Counted from the first letter of the stretch, positions 23,447 to 33,021 are shown. The stretch is 34,319 bases of DNA from Halieaceae bacterium (GCA_003523185.1 DPGN01000052.1:16207-50525), one strand, 5' to 3'. Notes: generated from the sequence alone by a model not told the origin. Translations and numbers: made by a program.

Positions 23447-24175
23447 TCACTCTCTCAGTTGGCGCCACTCGCTGACTGCTTCTCGCACTTTTAGAGGACG
23501 ACCGCCCAGGCGCTGATCTATCGCTAAACGCATGATGCCCTTCAATTTAGCTTGGCATGTTTGGTCTATGGCGCAACCCGAACGTTGCCAGTCCGCCAAT
23601 GTTAATAACTGAACACCCGAAATCACGAGCGACGTGTCTGCTTCCCGAATGGGCACAAATCCCCTGTCGGGCTGATAACAATAGTGTGTAGTCTGTTGAA
23701 TGGGACGCTCCTCAAAATCACGCTGCCACTGAATTTGATAGCCAAGCTCCTCCAACAACAATACCTCGAACCGACGCAAGGTGAGCTCCGGGTCCACAGA
23801 GGTCGAGATCACCTCGATAGCATCACCGTAAGCAGCGAATAACGTTTGCGCGGCGTCGAACTTGGGCAGGAGCCGTGTGAGTAATTCATTGAGGTAGAGC
23901 CCGGAGAACAATGTTTCGCCAACCAGCGTGCGGCTGATACCGGCGCTTTCCGCCGCCGCTACGTATTTCAACTCGCTGTTGCCCCCGAATTTCACTAGAA
24001 GAGGCTGAAATGGCTGCATCAGCGCCGCCATCATGCCACCGCGCTGCTTTCGGTGAGCCCCCTTAACAACGGCAGACAGCCGCCCATCCGACGCCGTTAG
24101 GAAATGCACAAGGTAACTTGAGTCACGATACGACTGTCGTCCTAGTACCCAAGCCGGCTGCATGGCCGAGGTCAC
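23447..24175 (-). CDS. recO: DNA repair protein RecO
   Basis: RecO loads RecA with RecR and anneals single strands during RecF-pathway recombination. The 242-residue protein starts with an OB-fold (AWVLGRQSYRDSSYLVHFLT, VVKGAHRKQRGG) followed by the helical RecO_C region (GLYLNELLTRLLP). The GTG start overlaps the era stop by four bases (GTGA); an ATG at 24163 is an alternative. The zinc-finger cysteines of some RecO proteins are absent. Confidence 0.95.
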   Translation of the reverse strand: MTSAMQPAWVLGRQSYRDSSYLVHFLTASDGRLSAVVKGAHRKQRGGMMAALMQPFQPLLVKFGGNSELKYVAAAESAGISRTLVGETLFSGLYLNELLTRLLPKFDAAQTLFAAYGDAIEVISTSVDPELTLRRFEVLLLEELGYQIQWQRDFEERPIQQTTHYCYQPDRGFVPIREADTSLVISGVQLLTLADWQRSGCAIDQTCQAKLKGIMRLAIDQRLGGRPLKVREAVSEWRQLRE

Positions 24176-25080
24176 GACTCGCCTTCAAGCCCAAGACTGC
24201 GCAATGCGCGAATATCGTCGGACCAACCTGACTTAACCTTCACCCAAAGCTTAAGCATTACCTTGCAATCAAAGGCTATTTCCATGTCGCGTCGCGCTTC
24301 GGTGCCTATTGATCGGAGTCTCGAGCCACCGGTGCCAATAACGATTCGCTTTTGCCCATCCCGTTCCACAAAAATGATCGCATTGATGTGCAAAACACCC
24401 CGATCATCGGTATGAAACGCCTCGATTTCAGTGGCTGTCGTATGCGGCAACTCATCCCCCAACTGGCGAATGATCTTCTCTCTGATAAGTTCCGCTGCCA
24501 GAAATCGCTCGGTGCGATTCGTGATCTGCCCCTCAGGGAATAAATGATACCCCTCAGGGAGATGCTCTCTCACAAACGTTTCCAGCCGATCTAAATTTTT
24601 CTGGCGCAGCGCTGATATAGGAAAAATGCCAGCGAAATCATGACGTGCATGCAGCTCATCCATCTCGGGAAGCAGCGCGTTAGGATCGTCGAGCAGATCC
24701 ATTTTGTTAACAACCAGTGCGACCGGCACCTTCACCGAGCGCAGTTTCTCGAGCACCCAGGAGTCCTCTTCGGTCCATTTCGCTCGATCTATGAGAAACA
24801 GAACCAAATCGACATCGGCAATCGCAGAGGTGGCAGACTTATTCATGGCTTTATTAATCGCGCGAGGCTCATTGCGATGCAGCCCAGGCGTATCGACAAA
24901 AATCATTTGATCCTTGTCCACTGTTTTAACACCCAATACCTGTTGCCGCGTTGTTTGAGGCTTGCGTGAGGTAATGCTGAGTTTTTGCTCAAGAATAAAA
25001 TTGAGCAACGTTGACTTCCCAACATTGGGTCGTCCCACCAACGCGACTAAACCACACCGAGTATCTGGTTTATCACTCAT
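24172..25080 (-). CDS. era: GTPase Era
   Basis: Era binds 16S rRNA and assists 30S maturation. The 302-residue protein has G1 GRPNVGKST (16-24), G3 DTPGLHR and G4 NKMD, plus a C-terminal type-II KH domain (FVERDGQKRIVIGTGG). The ATG overlaps the rnc stop by eight bases, indicating coupled translation as in other gammaproteobacteria. Confidence 0.98.
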   Translation of the reverse strand: MSDKPDTRCGLVALVGRPNVGKSTLLNFILEQKLSITSRKPQTTRQQVLGVKTVDKDQMIFVDTPGLHRNEPRAINKAMNKSATSAIADVDLVLFLIDRAKWTEEDSWVLEKLRSVKVPVALVVNKMDLLDDPNALLPEMDELHARHDFAGIFPISALRQKNLDRLETFVREHLPEGYHLFPEGQITNRTERFLAAELIREKIIRQLGDELPHTTATEIEAFHTDDRGVLHINAIIFVERDGQKRIVIGTGGSRLRSIGTEARRDMEIAFDCKVMLKLWVKVKSGWSDDIRALRSLGLEGES

Positions 25081-25747
25081 GTTCCAGTACCTCTAACATT
25101 GCAGCTGCCGCTTTTTGCTCCGCTTTTTTACGACTCGATGCCGTGCCGACCTGCCCGTTACTAGCGGCTTTGCAGCTACACGCTACTTCAAATACCTGAT
25201 TGTGATCGTCCCCGGAGATCGCTACGACCTCATAGACGGGCAATGGGTAACCCTTCCCTTGCAACCATTCCTGCAACAGGGTCTTGGCATCTCGCGTCGT
25301 GTGGATATCGAGCGAGGCAACATCGGCAATAAACCATGACGCAACAATTTGACTTGCTGTGCCAAATCCAGCCTCCAATAGCATCCCCCCTGCCAGCGCC
25401 TCGACAGTATCCGCCATGATACTTGCTCGATGTCGGCCACCGCTCTTTCGCTCACCGGCGCCCAATAACACCAAGGGGCCAAGCTCGAAGCGCTCGGCAA
25501 GCGTCGCGAGCCCCTCTTTCGACACCAGTTTGGAGCGCAGTCTTGATAGACTTCCCTCATCAAGGTCGGGATAGTGAGAAAATAAGAGCTCAGCCACAAC
25601 AGCGTTGACAAGCCCATCGCCAATGAACTCAAGACGTTCATTATTATCTGCACCAAAGCTTCGGTGGGTCAGCGCGCGCACGAGTAGCGCCGGCTCCTGA
25701 AACTGGTAGCCGATGGTTCGCTGCAAGGCAGCGTGCTTCGGTTTCAT
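25073..25747 (-). CDS. rnc: Ribonuclease III
   Basis: Cleaves double-stranded RNA, including rRNA precursors. The 224-residue protein has the signature NERLEFIGDGLVNAVVAE (36-53; the usual form has LGDSVL), further catalytic acids in DTVEALAGGMLLE, and a dsRNA-binding domain from about residue 150 (KTLLQEWLQGKG to SSRKKAEQKAAAAML). It lies in the conserved lepB-DUF4845-rnc-era-recO block. Confidence 0.97.
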   Translation of the reverse strand: MKPKHAALQRTIGYQFQEPALLVRALTHRSFGADNNERLEFIGDGLVNAVVAELLFSHYPDLDEGSLSRLRSKLVSKEGLATLAERFELGPLVLLGAGERKSGGRHRASIMADTVEALAGGMLLEAGFGTASQIVASWFIADVASLDIHTTRDAKTLLQEWLQGKGYPLPVYEVVAISGDDHNQVFEVACSCKAASNGQVGTASSRKKAEQKAAAAMLEVLEHE

Positions 25748-25776
25748 GGTAAGAGTAGCCAGTTTCGTCTCCCGGG

Positions 25777-26130
25777 CTAGCGGCCATCCACTTCAACGGT
25801 ACCGAAGTCCCACACACCTTGTATAGGACCGACCAACGGAAAGACTGTCTGGTACTCGAGCGTCAAAATGACGCCTGTGCGACGCCGATCATTGGATACT
25901 TCGGACGCGTCAACCTGCGAGATGCGGTTAATCGACCACGCCTTGCGAAGCGCTTCTCTGACATCGGCACTTTGATCCTGTCCTGGCACGTAGCCAGACG
26001 CCACAGACTCCATAGCACTGACAATGGTCCTGTGCTCCATGAACACCGGTAATACTCGTAGTAACCCCGTCAGAGCCACCCAGGCCGTAACGATGACGCA
26101 CAAAATAGAGAAGCTGGATGAGCCTCGCAT
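25777..26130 (-). CDS. DUF4845 membrane protein
   Basis: A small protein of about 117 residues with one N-terminal transmembrane helix (FSILCVIVTAWVALTGLL) and an extracytoplasmic domain, matching the DUF4845 family (PA0769-like) always found between lepB and rnc. The function is unknown. The frame is open upstream to 26226, but the conserved family start corresponds to the ATG at 26130 (MRGSSSFSIL), 32 bp after the lepB stop. It may resemble a type-IV-pilin-like N-terminus. Confidence 0.85.
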   Translation of the reverse strand: MRGSSSFSILCVIVTAWVALTGLLRVLPVFMEHRTIVSAMESVASGYVPGQDQSADVREALRKAWSINRISQVDASEVSNDRRRTGVILTLEYQTVFPLVGPIQGVWDFGTVEVDGR

Positions 26131-26162
26131 GCCACGATTAGCCTGTAAGTTTAGATGCCGAC

Positions 26163-27002
26163 TCAATGCAAGCCTCCAGCGCGCTCGAAGCTCGGAATAC
26201 TGAACAGGGATTCCCAGTGCATCCAAATGGCCACCGCCTCACCCACTATATCGCGCTCTGGAACCTGACCCCAAACGCGACTGTCGCTACTGTTGTCCCG
26301 GTTATCACCCATCATGAAGTAATGACCAGGTCTAACCACCACCGAGAAATCTCGGACTGGCCTCAGCTGGTCAATCTGTACGAGGTGGCTTCTACCCTCG
26401 CGAGGTTCCTCCAATCCGATCTGAATCCGACGAGCACCGGGGACGTCGGTTAGCCACTCTCGTGGCACCATCTGTCCATTAACGGTCAATTGCTTGTTTC
26501 TATATTGAACACGATCCCCGGGCACACCTATGACACGCTTAATGTAGTACTGATCATTCGCGTGGGGAGGATAAAACACCATCACATCACCTCGCTTAGG
26601 CGAACTGACGTCCCATACCTTGGTGCGGGTCACGGGAAGACGGAGCCCGTATCGATACTTATTCACCAAAATGTAATCACCGACCTGAAGGGTTGGCACC
26701 ATTGATGATGAAGGAATCTGAAAAGGCTCGTATAGGAAAGAGCGAAGCACAAGCACAAAGGCAAGGACCGGAAAAAATGACTTCGCATACTCGACCACAA
26801 CAGGATCGGCAGCTTCTCGCGACGCACTCTCGATGAACAATTTTGCGTCGGCCGACTCGGTCTCATTCCAGCGCGGATATCGCTTTTGCAGTTCAGCGAG
26901 TCGTGCTGAGCGTGCTGACGCGAACAGCAAACTGTCGATCAACCAAACGGCACCGCTAGCCCCAACAATCACTGTCAGGATAAGGGGCAGGTCAATATTC
27001 AA
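26163..27002 (-). CDS. lepB: Signal peptidase I
   Basis: Removes signal peptides from secreted proteins. The 279-residue protein has two N-terminal membrane segments (about 7-28 and 77-92), the catalytic Ser100 in IPSSSMVPTLQVGDYILV, the Lys155 dyad partner in YYIKRVIGVPGD, and GHYFMMGDNRDNSSDSR. The start appears to be TTG at 27002, supported by AGGA eight bases upstream; no nearby ATG is available. It lies 24 bp after lepA. Confidence 0.96.
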   Translation of the reverse strand: MNIDLPLILTVIVGASGAVWLIDSLLFASARSARLAELQKRYPRWNETESADAKLFIESASREAADPVVVEYAKSFFPVLAFVLVLRSFLYEPFQIPSSSMVPTLQVGDYILVNKYRYGLRLPVTRTKVWDVSSPKRGDVMVFYPPHANDQYYIKRVIGVPGDRVQYRNKQLTVNGQMVPREWLTDVPGARRIQIGLEEPREGRSHLVQIDQLRPVRDFSVVVRPGHYFMMGDNRDNSSDSRVWGQVPERDIVGEAVAIWMHWESLFSIPSFERAGGLH

Positions 27003-27026
27003 TGGAAAATCCTCTTCGCCTTTTGG

Positions 27027-28823
27027 CTAGTCTACCTGAAGCACGGCCAGGAAGGCGGTCTGTGGGATCTCCACATTGCCCACTTGCTTCATGCGTTTTT
27101 TCCCTGCCTTCTGCTTCTCTAGAAGCTTTTTCTTTCGCGTGACGTCTCCGCCATAACATTTCGCCGTCACGTTCTTGCGCAGCGCTTTCACTGTTTGACG
27201 AGCCACAATTTTCCCACCAACAGCGGCCTGGATAGCGACATCGAACATTTGACGCGGAATCAACTCTTTCATCTTTTCAGTGAGGACACGACCTCGACTC
27301 TGAATATAGTCTCGGTGAACAATCACCGAGAGCGCATCAACCCTATCGCCGTTGATCAATACATCGAGCTTGGAAAGCGGTGCCGTCTCGAAGCGTTCAA
27401 ACCCATAGTCAAGTGATGCATACCCGCGACTCGCCGACTTCAACCGATCGAAGAAATCCAGAACGACCTCGGCCATGGGAATATCGTAGATAACCTGAAC
27501 TTGTTGACCGAGGAACTGCAAATCCACTTGAGACCCGCGTTTCTCGACACACAAAGTGATAACCGCCCCCAGATAATCCTGCGGTGTGAGTATCGTGCAT
27601 CGCGCTATGGGCTCCCGCATGCTCTCGATATCACCGAGATCGGGCAACTTTGACGGATTATCAACGTTGACAACATCGCCTGACTTTTTAACAACCTCAT
27701 AGATAACGGTGGGTGCCGTTGTGATGAGATCTAAATCGTACTCACGCTCGAGCCGTTCCTGAATGATCTCCATGTGAAGCATTCCCAAGAAACCACAGCG
27801 AAAACCGAAGCCAAGCGCATCGGAGGTCTCTGGTTCGTAAAAAAGAGACGCATCATTGAGCGTTAGCTTTCCCAGCGCATCTCTAAAATCTTCATAGTCA
27901 TCGGCATTGATGGTGAAAATACCCGCATAGACTTGCGGTTTTACTTCTTTAAAGCCTGGCAATGCCGCCGTCTCAGGTGCGCCTGATGCAATGAGCGTAT
28001 CGCCCACCGGAGCGCCCTTAATGTCTTTAATACCCGCAACAATAAAGCCGACTTCACCTGCTTGAAGTTGATCAGTCACCGTTCGCCGAGGTGTGAAAAC
28101 GCCGATCATGTCCGCTTGATGGACCTTTCCGGTGGACTTCACTACAAACTTATCGCGCTTTTTAATTTGTCCCTGCTTGACGCGCACCAACGAGACGACC
28201 CCGAGATAGTTATCAAACCAGGAATCGATGATAAGCGCCTGTAGCGGCTCGTCTCGATCACCCTCGGGGGCTGGAATATGCTCCACTAGATACTCGAGCG
28301 CATCTTCGATACCGAGGCCAGTCTTGGCACTCACAGGCACAGCCTCGCTGGCCTCGATGCCAATGATCTCCTCGATTTCATTTTGAACCCGCTCAGGTTC
28401 TGCCTGCGGCAAATCCATCTTGTTCAGTATCGGCAGCACCTCGAGACCCTGCTCGATCGCGGTGTAGCAGTTGGCGACAGACTGCGCCTCGACGCCCTGT
28501 CCCGCATCTACCACCAACAGAGCACCTTCACACGCCGCCAGAGAGCGAGAGACCTCATAGGAAAAGTCTACGTGTCCGGGCGTATCGATAAAGTTGAGCT
28601 GATAGACCTCGCCATTGCGAGCCGTGTAGTTCAGTGTGACGCTCTGCGCCTTGATCGTAATGCCGCGCTCCCGCTCGAGATCCATAGAGTCGAGTACTTG
28701 CTCAGCCATCTCTCTGTCAGTTAAGCCGCCACAATGCTGAATGAAGCGATCAGCCAAGGTCGACTTACCGTGGTCGATATGGGCAATGATGGAAAAGTTG
28801 CGAATGTGACTCAGGTCGGTCAC
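27027..28823 (-). CDS. lepA: Elongation factor 4 (LepA)
   Basis: A ribosomal GTPase involved in back-translocation or initiation-complex biogenesis. The 598-residue protein has G1 AHIDHGKST, G3 DTPGHVDF, G4 NKMD, EF-G-like domains, and the LepA-specific C-terminal domain (KCYGGDVTRKKKLLEKQKAG KKRMKQ region). The length matches E. coli LepA (599). The start is GTG. Upstream lies a terminator-like hairpin closing the degQ transcript, so lepA probably has its own promoter in that spacer. Confidence 0.98.
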   Translation of the reverse strand: MTDLSHIRNFSIIAHIDHGKSTLADRFIQHCGGLTDREMAEQVLDSMDLERERGITIKAQSVTLNYTARNGEVYQLNFIDTPGHVDFSYEVSRSLAACEGALLVVDAGQGVEAQSVANCYTAIEQGLEVLPILNKMDLPQAEPERVQNEIEEIIGIEASEAVPVSAKTGLGIEDALEYLVEHIPAPEGDRDEPLQALIIDSWFDNYLGVVSLVRVKQGQIKKRDKFVVKSTGKVHQADMIGVFTPRRTVTDQLQAGEVGFIVAGIKDIKGAPVGDTLIASGAPETAALPGFKEVKPQVYAGIFTINADDYEDFRDALGKLTLNDASLFYEPETSDALGFGFRCGFLGMLHMEIIQERLEREYDLDLITTAPTVIYEVVKKSGDVVNVDNPSKLPDLGDIESMREPIARCTILTPQDYLGAVITLCVEKRGSQVDLQFLGQQVQVIYDIPMAEVVLDFFDRLKSASRGYASLDYGFERFETAPLSKLDVLINGDRVDALSVIVHRDYIQSRGRVLTEKMKELIPRQMFDVAIQAAVGGKIVARQTVKALRKNVTAKCYGGDVTRKKKLLEKQKAGKKRMKQVGNVEIPQTAFLAVLQVD

Positions 28824-28844
28824 GGCGGCTCCCTAAAAGTAAAT

Positions 28845-28865
28845 GAGGGCTTTTAGTAAGCCCTC
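28845..28865 (-). terminator. Hairpin terminator downstream of degQ
   Basis: GAGGGCTT (28845-28852) pairs perfectly with AAGCCCTC (28858-28865) around a five-base loop. On the minus strand it is followed by ATTTACTTTT, a weak U-rich run. It lies about 50 bp after the degQ stop and about 20 bp before the lepA start. Two further hairpins occur between it and degQ: TAGCGCA/TGCGCTA at 28880-28899 and TGACCA/TGGTCA at 28900-28916, the latter including the degQ stop codon. Confidence 0.6.
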
Positions 28866-28913
28866 GTGCGCGCGGATTTTAGCGCAGGGTCTTGCGCTAT
28901 GACCACTCAATGG

Positions 28914-30314
28914 TCAGTCATTTTCCGGTACTTTGATACCAATGAACTGTGGCGCGCCTTGTCGAATTAGGCGCACCGAGACCGAGTCTCCGGGTTCGAG
29001 GCCATCTGCCGCCGCTGACATATCACTCAGCCGGCTAATCGCAGAGCGTCCAAATCGAGTCAGGATATCCCCAGCTCTCACTCCACCCTCGAAGGCGGGT
29101 GACCCTGGCTCGACTGAGCTGACAACCACACCACCACGAACGGCGGGCCCGGATTCGTCGAAATCCTCTAACTCCTTTATCGTCATGCCCAAAACACTAA
29201 TCGTTCCCGGCTCACTGGGCGCTGTCACTACTCTGGCAATCTCATCAGCCTCCAAAGCGCCAATTTCAACCTCGAGCATTGCTTCCTCACCATCTCTAAT
29301 GATCGAGACATCCACTACATCTCCCGGTGCGAGCAATCCCACGATATGCGGAAGGTCGGCAGAAACCTCTACTTGGGCACCATCCACTGCAACGATTATA
29401 TCCCCGGACTCGATACCCGCTCGTTCAGCTGGCGAGTTACCGCCCACCTGCGCAACTAGGGCGCCTCGCGGACGATCCAAGTCAAATGACTCGGCAAGCG
29501 TTCGGTCTACATTTTGAATGCTGACACCCAACCAACCTCGGACGACTTCCCCATTTTCCCGCAGTTGCTTAACAATGTTGCTGACAACGCGAGCGGGTAT
29601 GGCGAAGGACAAGCCAATCGAGCCACCTGAGCGGGTAAAGATTTGCGAATTTACCCCGACAACCTCCCCTGCCAAGTTGAAGAGTGGACCTCCCGAGTTA
29701 CCGGGGTTAATTGCAACGTCTGTCTGAATGAAGGGAACGTAGTTTTCGCCCCTTTCTGTTGGCAAACTTCGGCCTTTGGCACTGACAATGCCCGCCGTCA
29801 CCGAGTAGTCGAGGCCAAACGGCGAGCCAATCGCTAGAACCCATTGTCCCACCTTCAAGTTCTCGGAGTTACCCAAACTTAAAAAGGGTAATTCATTAGC
29901 GTCGACTCTGAGCAAAGCGAGATCTGAACGCTGATCAGTACCGATGACTTCTGCGTCGAACTCCCGCCGGTCGGAAAATCTGACAATCACCCTATCGGCG
30001 CCATCCACTACGTGGTGATTGGTGACAATGTATCCATCACTCGAGATGACGAATCCAGAGCCCGTGCCACCACCTCGGGGCGCCGGTGGATTGCGATACT
30101 GGAAAAATCGACGAAGCGCCTCAGGTAACTGCTCCAGCTCCTCCAACTCTTCCATTTCATCGCGCGAGAACCGTGACGGCGCTTTTACTTCCGCAATGAT
30201 TTTCACTACAGCGGGCGATCTCTCTTCCACAATGGTCGCAAAATCCGGAAGTGACGCCGTCGCGAGCTGACTGACACACGCGAGCAGCACGGCCAAAGTG
30301 AATCTAACCATCAT
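28914..30314 (-). CDS. mucD: Periplasmic serine protease DegQ/MucD
   Basis: An HtrA-family protease that clears misfolded envelope proteins. The 466-residue protein has a signal peptide (cleavage near LATA-SLPDF at 20), a trypsin-like domain with His101 (VTNHHVVDG), Asp131 (SDLALLRVD) and Ser207 (NPGNSGGPL), and two PDZ domains (about 255-345 and 370-460). Its place at the end of the rpoE-rseABC cluster matches mucD of Pseudomonas. The start has two consecutive ATG codons (30314 and 30311). Confidence 0.96.
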   Translation of the reverse strand: MMVRFTLAVLLACVSQLATASLPDFATIVEERSPAVVKIIAEVKAPSRFSRDEMEELEELEQLPEALRRFFQYRNPPAPRGGGTGSGFVISSDGYIVTNHHVVDGADRVIVRFSDRREFDAEVIGTDQRSDLALLRVDANELPFLSLGNSENLKVGQWVLAIGSPFGLDYSVTAGIVSAKGRSLPTERGENYVPFIQTDVAINPGNSGGPLFNLAGEVVGVNSQIFTRSGGSIGLSFAIPARVVSNIVKQLRENGEVVRGWLGVSIQNVDRTLAESFDLDRPRGALVAQVGGNSPAERAGIESGDIIVAVDGAQVEVSADLPHIVGLLAPGDVVDVSIIRDGEEAMLEVEIGALEADEIARVVTAPSEPGTISVLGMTIKELEDFDESGPAVRGGVVVSSVEPGSPAFEGGVRAGDILTRFGRSAISRLSDMSAAADGLEPGDSVSVRLIRQGAPQFIGIKVPEND

Positions 30315-30387
30315 TTAATACATCCTTTTAACCAAAACCTTACATGTAGATCCGAACAGCACTAGCGCATGACCGGTCTGAAATTCA

Positions 30388-30864
30388 CTAGGACTGGATA
30401 TGAACTATCGCCTCATCCGTTGTGGACTCAACTATCCGCTCCAGTTGCGGCTCAACCGCACCAAAGAGGGATCGGCTGCTCATCCAGCGTAGCCCAGCAA
30501 ATGCGCCCAATAAGCCAACAAAAAAACCCATAGCTGCGCGAGCATCACTCTCAGCTCCAATCAACAGCGCTAGCGCAATACCTGACACCAACGGCAGTCC
30601 GTATAACATTAGCGCTCCTACCGATAATGTGGATCTGGGAATCGATATTTCAACCCTGTCATTTACTGAACAATCAGCGGCTTTAAGAGAATCAGACTCG
30701 CGCGCTCGCACAAGACCTTTATTACTAGTCAAGACACCAGCCAGTGTTCTGTGGCCACAGCCAGAGCGAGCGGCACAGGAGCCACAAGCAGAGCTCCGAA
30801 TGGTCTCGACCCATACGGCAGCGCCCTCTAGAGCCACGACTCTACCGATCTCAACAATCGTCAT
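30388..30864 (-). CDS. rseC: RseC/MucC family regulator of sigma-E
   Basis: A 158-residue inner-membrane protein with a cysteine-rich N-terminal part (ACGSCAARSGCG; Cys27, Cys30, Cys36) and two membrane helices (about 85-120). The RseC/MucC family is implicated in sigma-E modulation and in maintaining reduced SoxR. The ATG at 30864 (MTIVEIGRVVALEG) is preferred to an upstream start at 30888, since it begins four bases after the rseB stop and matches the family N-terminus. Confidence 0.92.
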   Translation of the reverse strand: MTIVEIGRVVALEGAAVWVETIRSSACGSCAARSGCGHRTLAGVLTSNKGLVRARESDSLKAADCSVNDRVEISIPRSTLSVGALMLYGLPLVSGIALALLIGAESDARAAMGFFVGLLGAFAGLRWMSSRSLFGAVEPQLERIVESTTDEAIVHIQS

Positions 30865-30868
30865 TGCG

Positions 30869-31732
30869 TTAACGACTCGGTGCGACACGCACGGCTTCAG
30901 CTATCAACCGAGCGGCGGCAAGTGGGACCTCGCCTATTACCGTCACCAAAATGCGCGTACCGGAGACCACGCTACCTCTGGAATAGGTCAAGGTAGCGCC
31001 GTGGCGCACAGCTCCCTCACCCGGTGACAAATCATCCGGGAGCGGCTCGAAAACAACCGTCGCAGCAGCAATACCGTCACTGACAAACAATGCTTTTTCT
31101 TCGAAACCTCGCGCAAGGCTAGCTTTATAACCAAACGGTAAGCCGACAATATCTAGGTGCTGCATTAGCGCTGTCACGCTCTCTTCCGCTGCCGCGTCCT
31201 CTTTCGGAGTCACCGTGATTGAAGCGTATTCATGCCGCTCTAGAAGCTTTCCATCCTCACTGAATGACTCTGACTTGAGGATCAATCCGGACGCATTATC
31301 CAGTGCAAGGCGATACCCCAGACGCAGTCCGTCTCGAGGCCTTAGATGTAACGCAGACGTGGATCTGCCCGCTACTTTCGGGCCGGGCTCTAGATGCAAC
31401 GAGTAAACGGCGCTCAACTCACAGGCAGTGATGGCGGGACCACGTGGCGCCCAAACACTTTGCATCTCTTCAGTCGCGGGCGCATTGAGGTAATCAAGCT
31501 CACCCAGTTCCTCTCCGGCGGCATGCGACTTGGCAATAAAGTTCCTTGAGCCGGAAGACTCCTTAAGAAATGTGCCGGAATACGAAAAGTTCTGATGCGA
31601 CTCTTGAATCTGATCGACAGCACCCGCAATCGACTGGTCTATATCACACTGATTCTGAGCGTTTACGAGCGACGGCAGCAATGCCGTTCCGGCGATGGCA
31701 ATGGAGAAAAGCGCGTGTCTCAACTGGGTCAC
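30869..31732 (-). CDS. rseB: Sigma-E factor regulatory protein RseB (MucB)
   Basis: A periplasmic protein that binds RseA and protects it from proteolysis until lipid or LPS signals release it. A signal peptide (about 1-26, ending LVNA-QNQCD) is followed by the MucB/RseB N-terminal lipoprotein-like beta domain (FSYSGTFLKESSG) and a C-terminal domain (LPFGYKASLARGFEEK). Two GTG starts exist, at 31738 and 31732; the second has TGAGG five bases upstream and is preferred. Starts lie within 15 bases of the rseA stop. Confidence 0.93.
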   Translation of the reverse strand: MTQLRHALFSIAIAGTALLPSLVNAQNQCDIDQSIAGAVDQIQESHQNFSYSGTFLKESSGSRNFIAKSHAAGEELGELDYLNAPATEEMQSVWAPRGPAITACELSAVYSLHLEPGPKVAGRSTSALHLRPRDGLRLGYRLALDNASGLILKSESFSEDGKLLERHEYASITVTPKEDAAAEESVTALMQHLDIVGLPFGYKASLARGFEEKALFVSDGIAAATVVFEPLPDDLSPGEGAVRHGATLTYSRGSVVSGTRILVTVIGEVPLAAARLIAEAVRVAPSR

Positions 31733-31746
31733 CGCCACCTCAGCTG

Positions 31747-32376
31747 CTATTGGCTGTCTGTTGGATCGACTGACCGGGACACAAGAGGCGTAATCGAAGC
31801 CGCTGAGGCCGTGGTGTTATGCACTTTAAGCAGCGATTCGAACCGTTCGTCGGCAAGCCGGTTGTAACTTGCTCTGTTACTGTACGGATCAACCGTATTC
31901 ACCGATGTCGGTGTGGCCACAGTGCGCGGTTGCATTACCTGAGACTCTGCAAAACTCGCTTGTACGGCGCCTGTGCCAGGGACTTGGACAATTGCACCCG
32001 GAGCTGTGATTGAGTTCGCGGGCATCTGGTTGAACAACAGGGCCTGCTGACCACCCAGAACAACAGCCACAGTAACCGACGCAGCAACGGCCATTGACAT
32101 CAATGGATTTGCATACCGTCGTTTCTCCGACGAAATTGCCGTCTGAACAGCCTCACTGACATCGATCTCCAGGTTCGACGCCAGCTGCCCAGCCATCGAC
32201 TCGCGGATTAACTGTTGTCGCCGCCAATACGCACGTAACTCATCAGACCCAGCAACACCCCGCAGCGCTCGCGCGATATCGAGATCATTCGCCTCTCCGT
32301 CCATGAGGGCGGACAGGCTTTCCTGTTCTGCCGATGAGGCTTTACCGCTCGCAAACTTATCGTCTTGTTTTGTCAA
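31747..32376 (-). CDS. rseA: Anti-sigma-E factor RseA (MucA)
   Basis: A 209-residue single-pass membrane protein. The N-terminal cytoplasmic part (about 15-80, ESLSALMDGEANDLDIARAL and RAYWRRQQLIRESMAG) binds sigma-E, a transmembrane segment covers about 93-112 (LMSMAVAASVTVAVVLGG), and the periplasmic tail would be cut by a DegS-type protease. The start is a TTG at 32376 that overlaps the rpoE stop (TTGA), so synthesis of the anti-sigma factor is coupled to that of its sigma factor. Confidence 0.92.
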   Translation of the reverse strand: MTKQDDKFASGKASSAEQESLSALMDGEANDLDIARALRGVAGSDELRAYWRRQQLIRESMAGQLASNLEIDVSEAVQTAISSEKRRYANPLMSMAVAASVTVAVVLGGQQALLFNQMPANSITAPGAIVQVPGTGAVQASFAESQVMQPRTVATPTSVNTVDPYSNRASYNRLADERFESLLKVHNTTASAASITPLVSRSVDPTDSQ

Positions 32377-32957
32377 CCTTCGTTCCCCTGAAGTTGCTGA
32401 GCCACCTTAATATCAATGGCTTCGCGCGCCCGAAAAATCCGGGACCTGACCGTACCAATCGGACATTCTAAAACGTCCGCTATCTCCTCGTAACTCAAGC
32501 CTTCGAACTCACGCAGCGTCAGCGCAGCCCTCAACTCTACTGGTAATTCCTCTATCGTTCGAGAAATTAGCATCTCCAATTGTTGACCCATAATCACCTC
32601 GTCCGGTGACTCGTGGTCTTTCAATCGGCCCGGCACGTCAAAAACCTCCGAGTCGTCCAACGCCATATCTGACGAAGGCCTCCGCCCCAATGCAACGAGA
32701 TGATTCTTCGCCGCATTGGCCGCGATGCGATAGAGCCAGGTATAAAACGCACTGTCGCCGCGAAAATTGGGGAGTGCTCGATAGGCTTTGATAAAAGCCT
32801 CCTGAGTTACATCTTCAACCTCAGCCGCGTTGTTCAGGTAGCGAGCAACAAGTTGCGCCACCCTCCCCTGATACTTCAAGACCAGAAGATCGAACGCGCG
32901 CGAGTCCCCTTTTTTTGCGCGCTTTACGAGCTTGTCGTCACCATCGCTGAGTGCCAA
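32373..32957 (-). CDS. rpoE: RNA polymerase sigma-E factor (RpoE/AlgU)
   Basis: An ECF sigma factor for envelope stress. Region 2 (FDLLVLKYQGRVAQLVARYL, EDVTQEAFIKAYRAL, FYTWLYRIAANAAKN) and region 4 (LPVELRAALTLREFEGLSYE, CPIGTVRSRIFRARE) are intact. The frame starts with GTG at 32972, but a TTG at 32957 has GGGAAG seven bases upstream and aligns exactly with the E. coli RpoE N-terminus, giving 194 residues; it is preferred. rseA, rseB, rseC and degQ follow on the same strand. A sigma-E-like promoter lies upstream. Confidence 0.96.
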   Translation of the reverse strand: MALSDGDDKLVKRAKKGDSRAFDLLVLKYQGRVAQLVARYLNNAAEVEDVTQEAFIKAYRALPNFRGDSAFYTWLYRIAANAAKNHLVALGRRPSSDMALDDSEVFDVPGRLKDHESPDEVIMGQQLEMLISRTIEELPVELRAALTLREFEGLSYEEIADVLECPIGTVRSRIFRAREAIDIKVAQQLQGNEG

Positions 32958-33021
32958 AGTACCGCTTCCCACTTAACAGATCTGGCGTCTACCACTTCTG
33001 CCCAATCTGTTTTCTGTTTCA

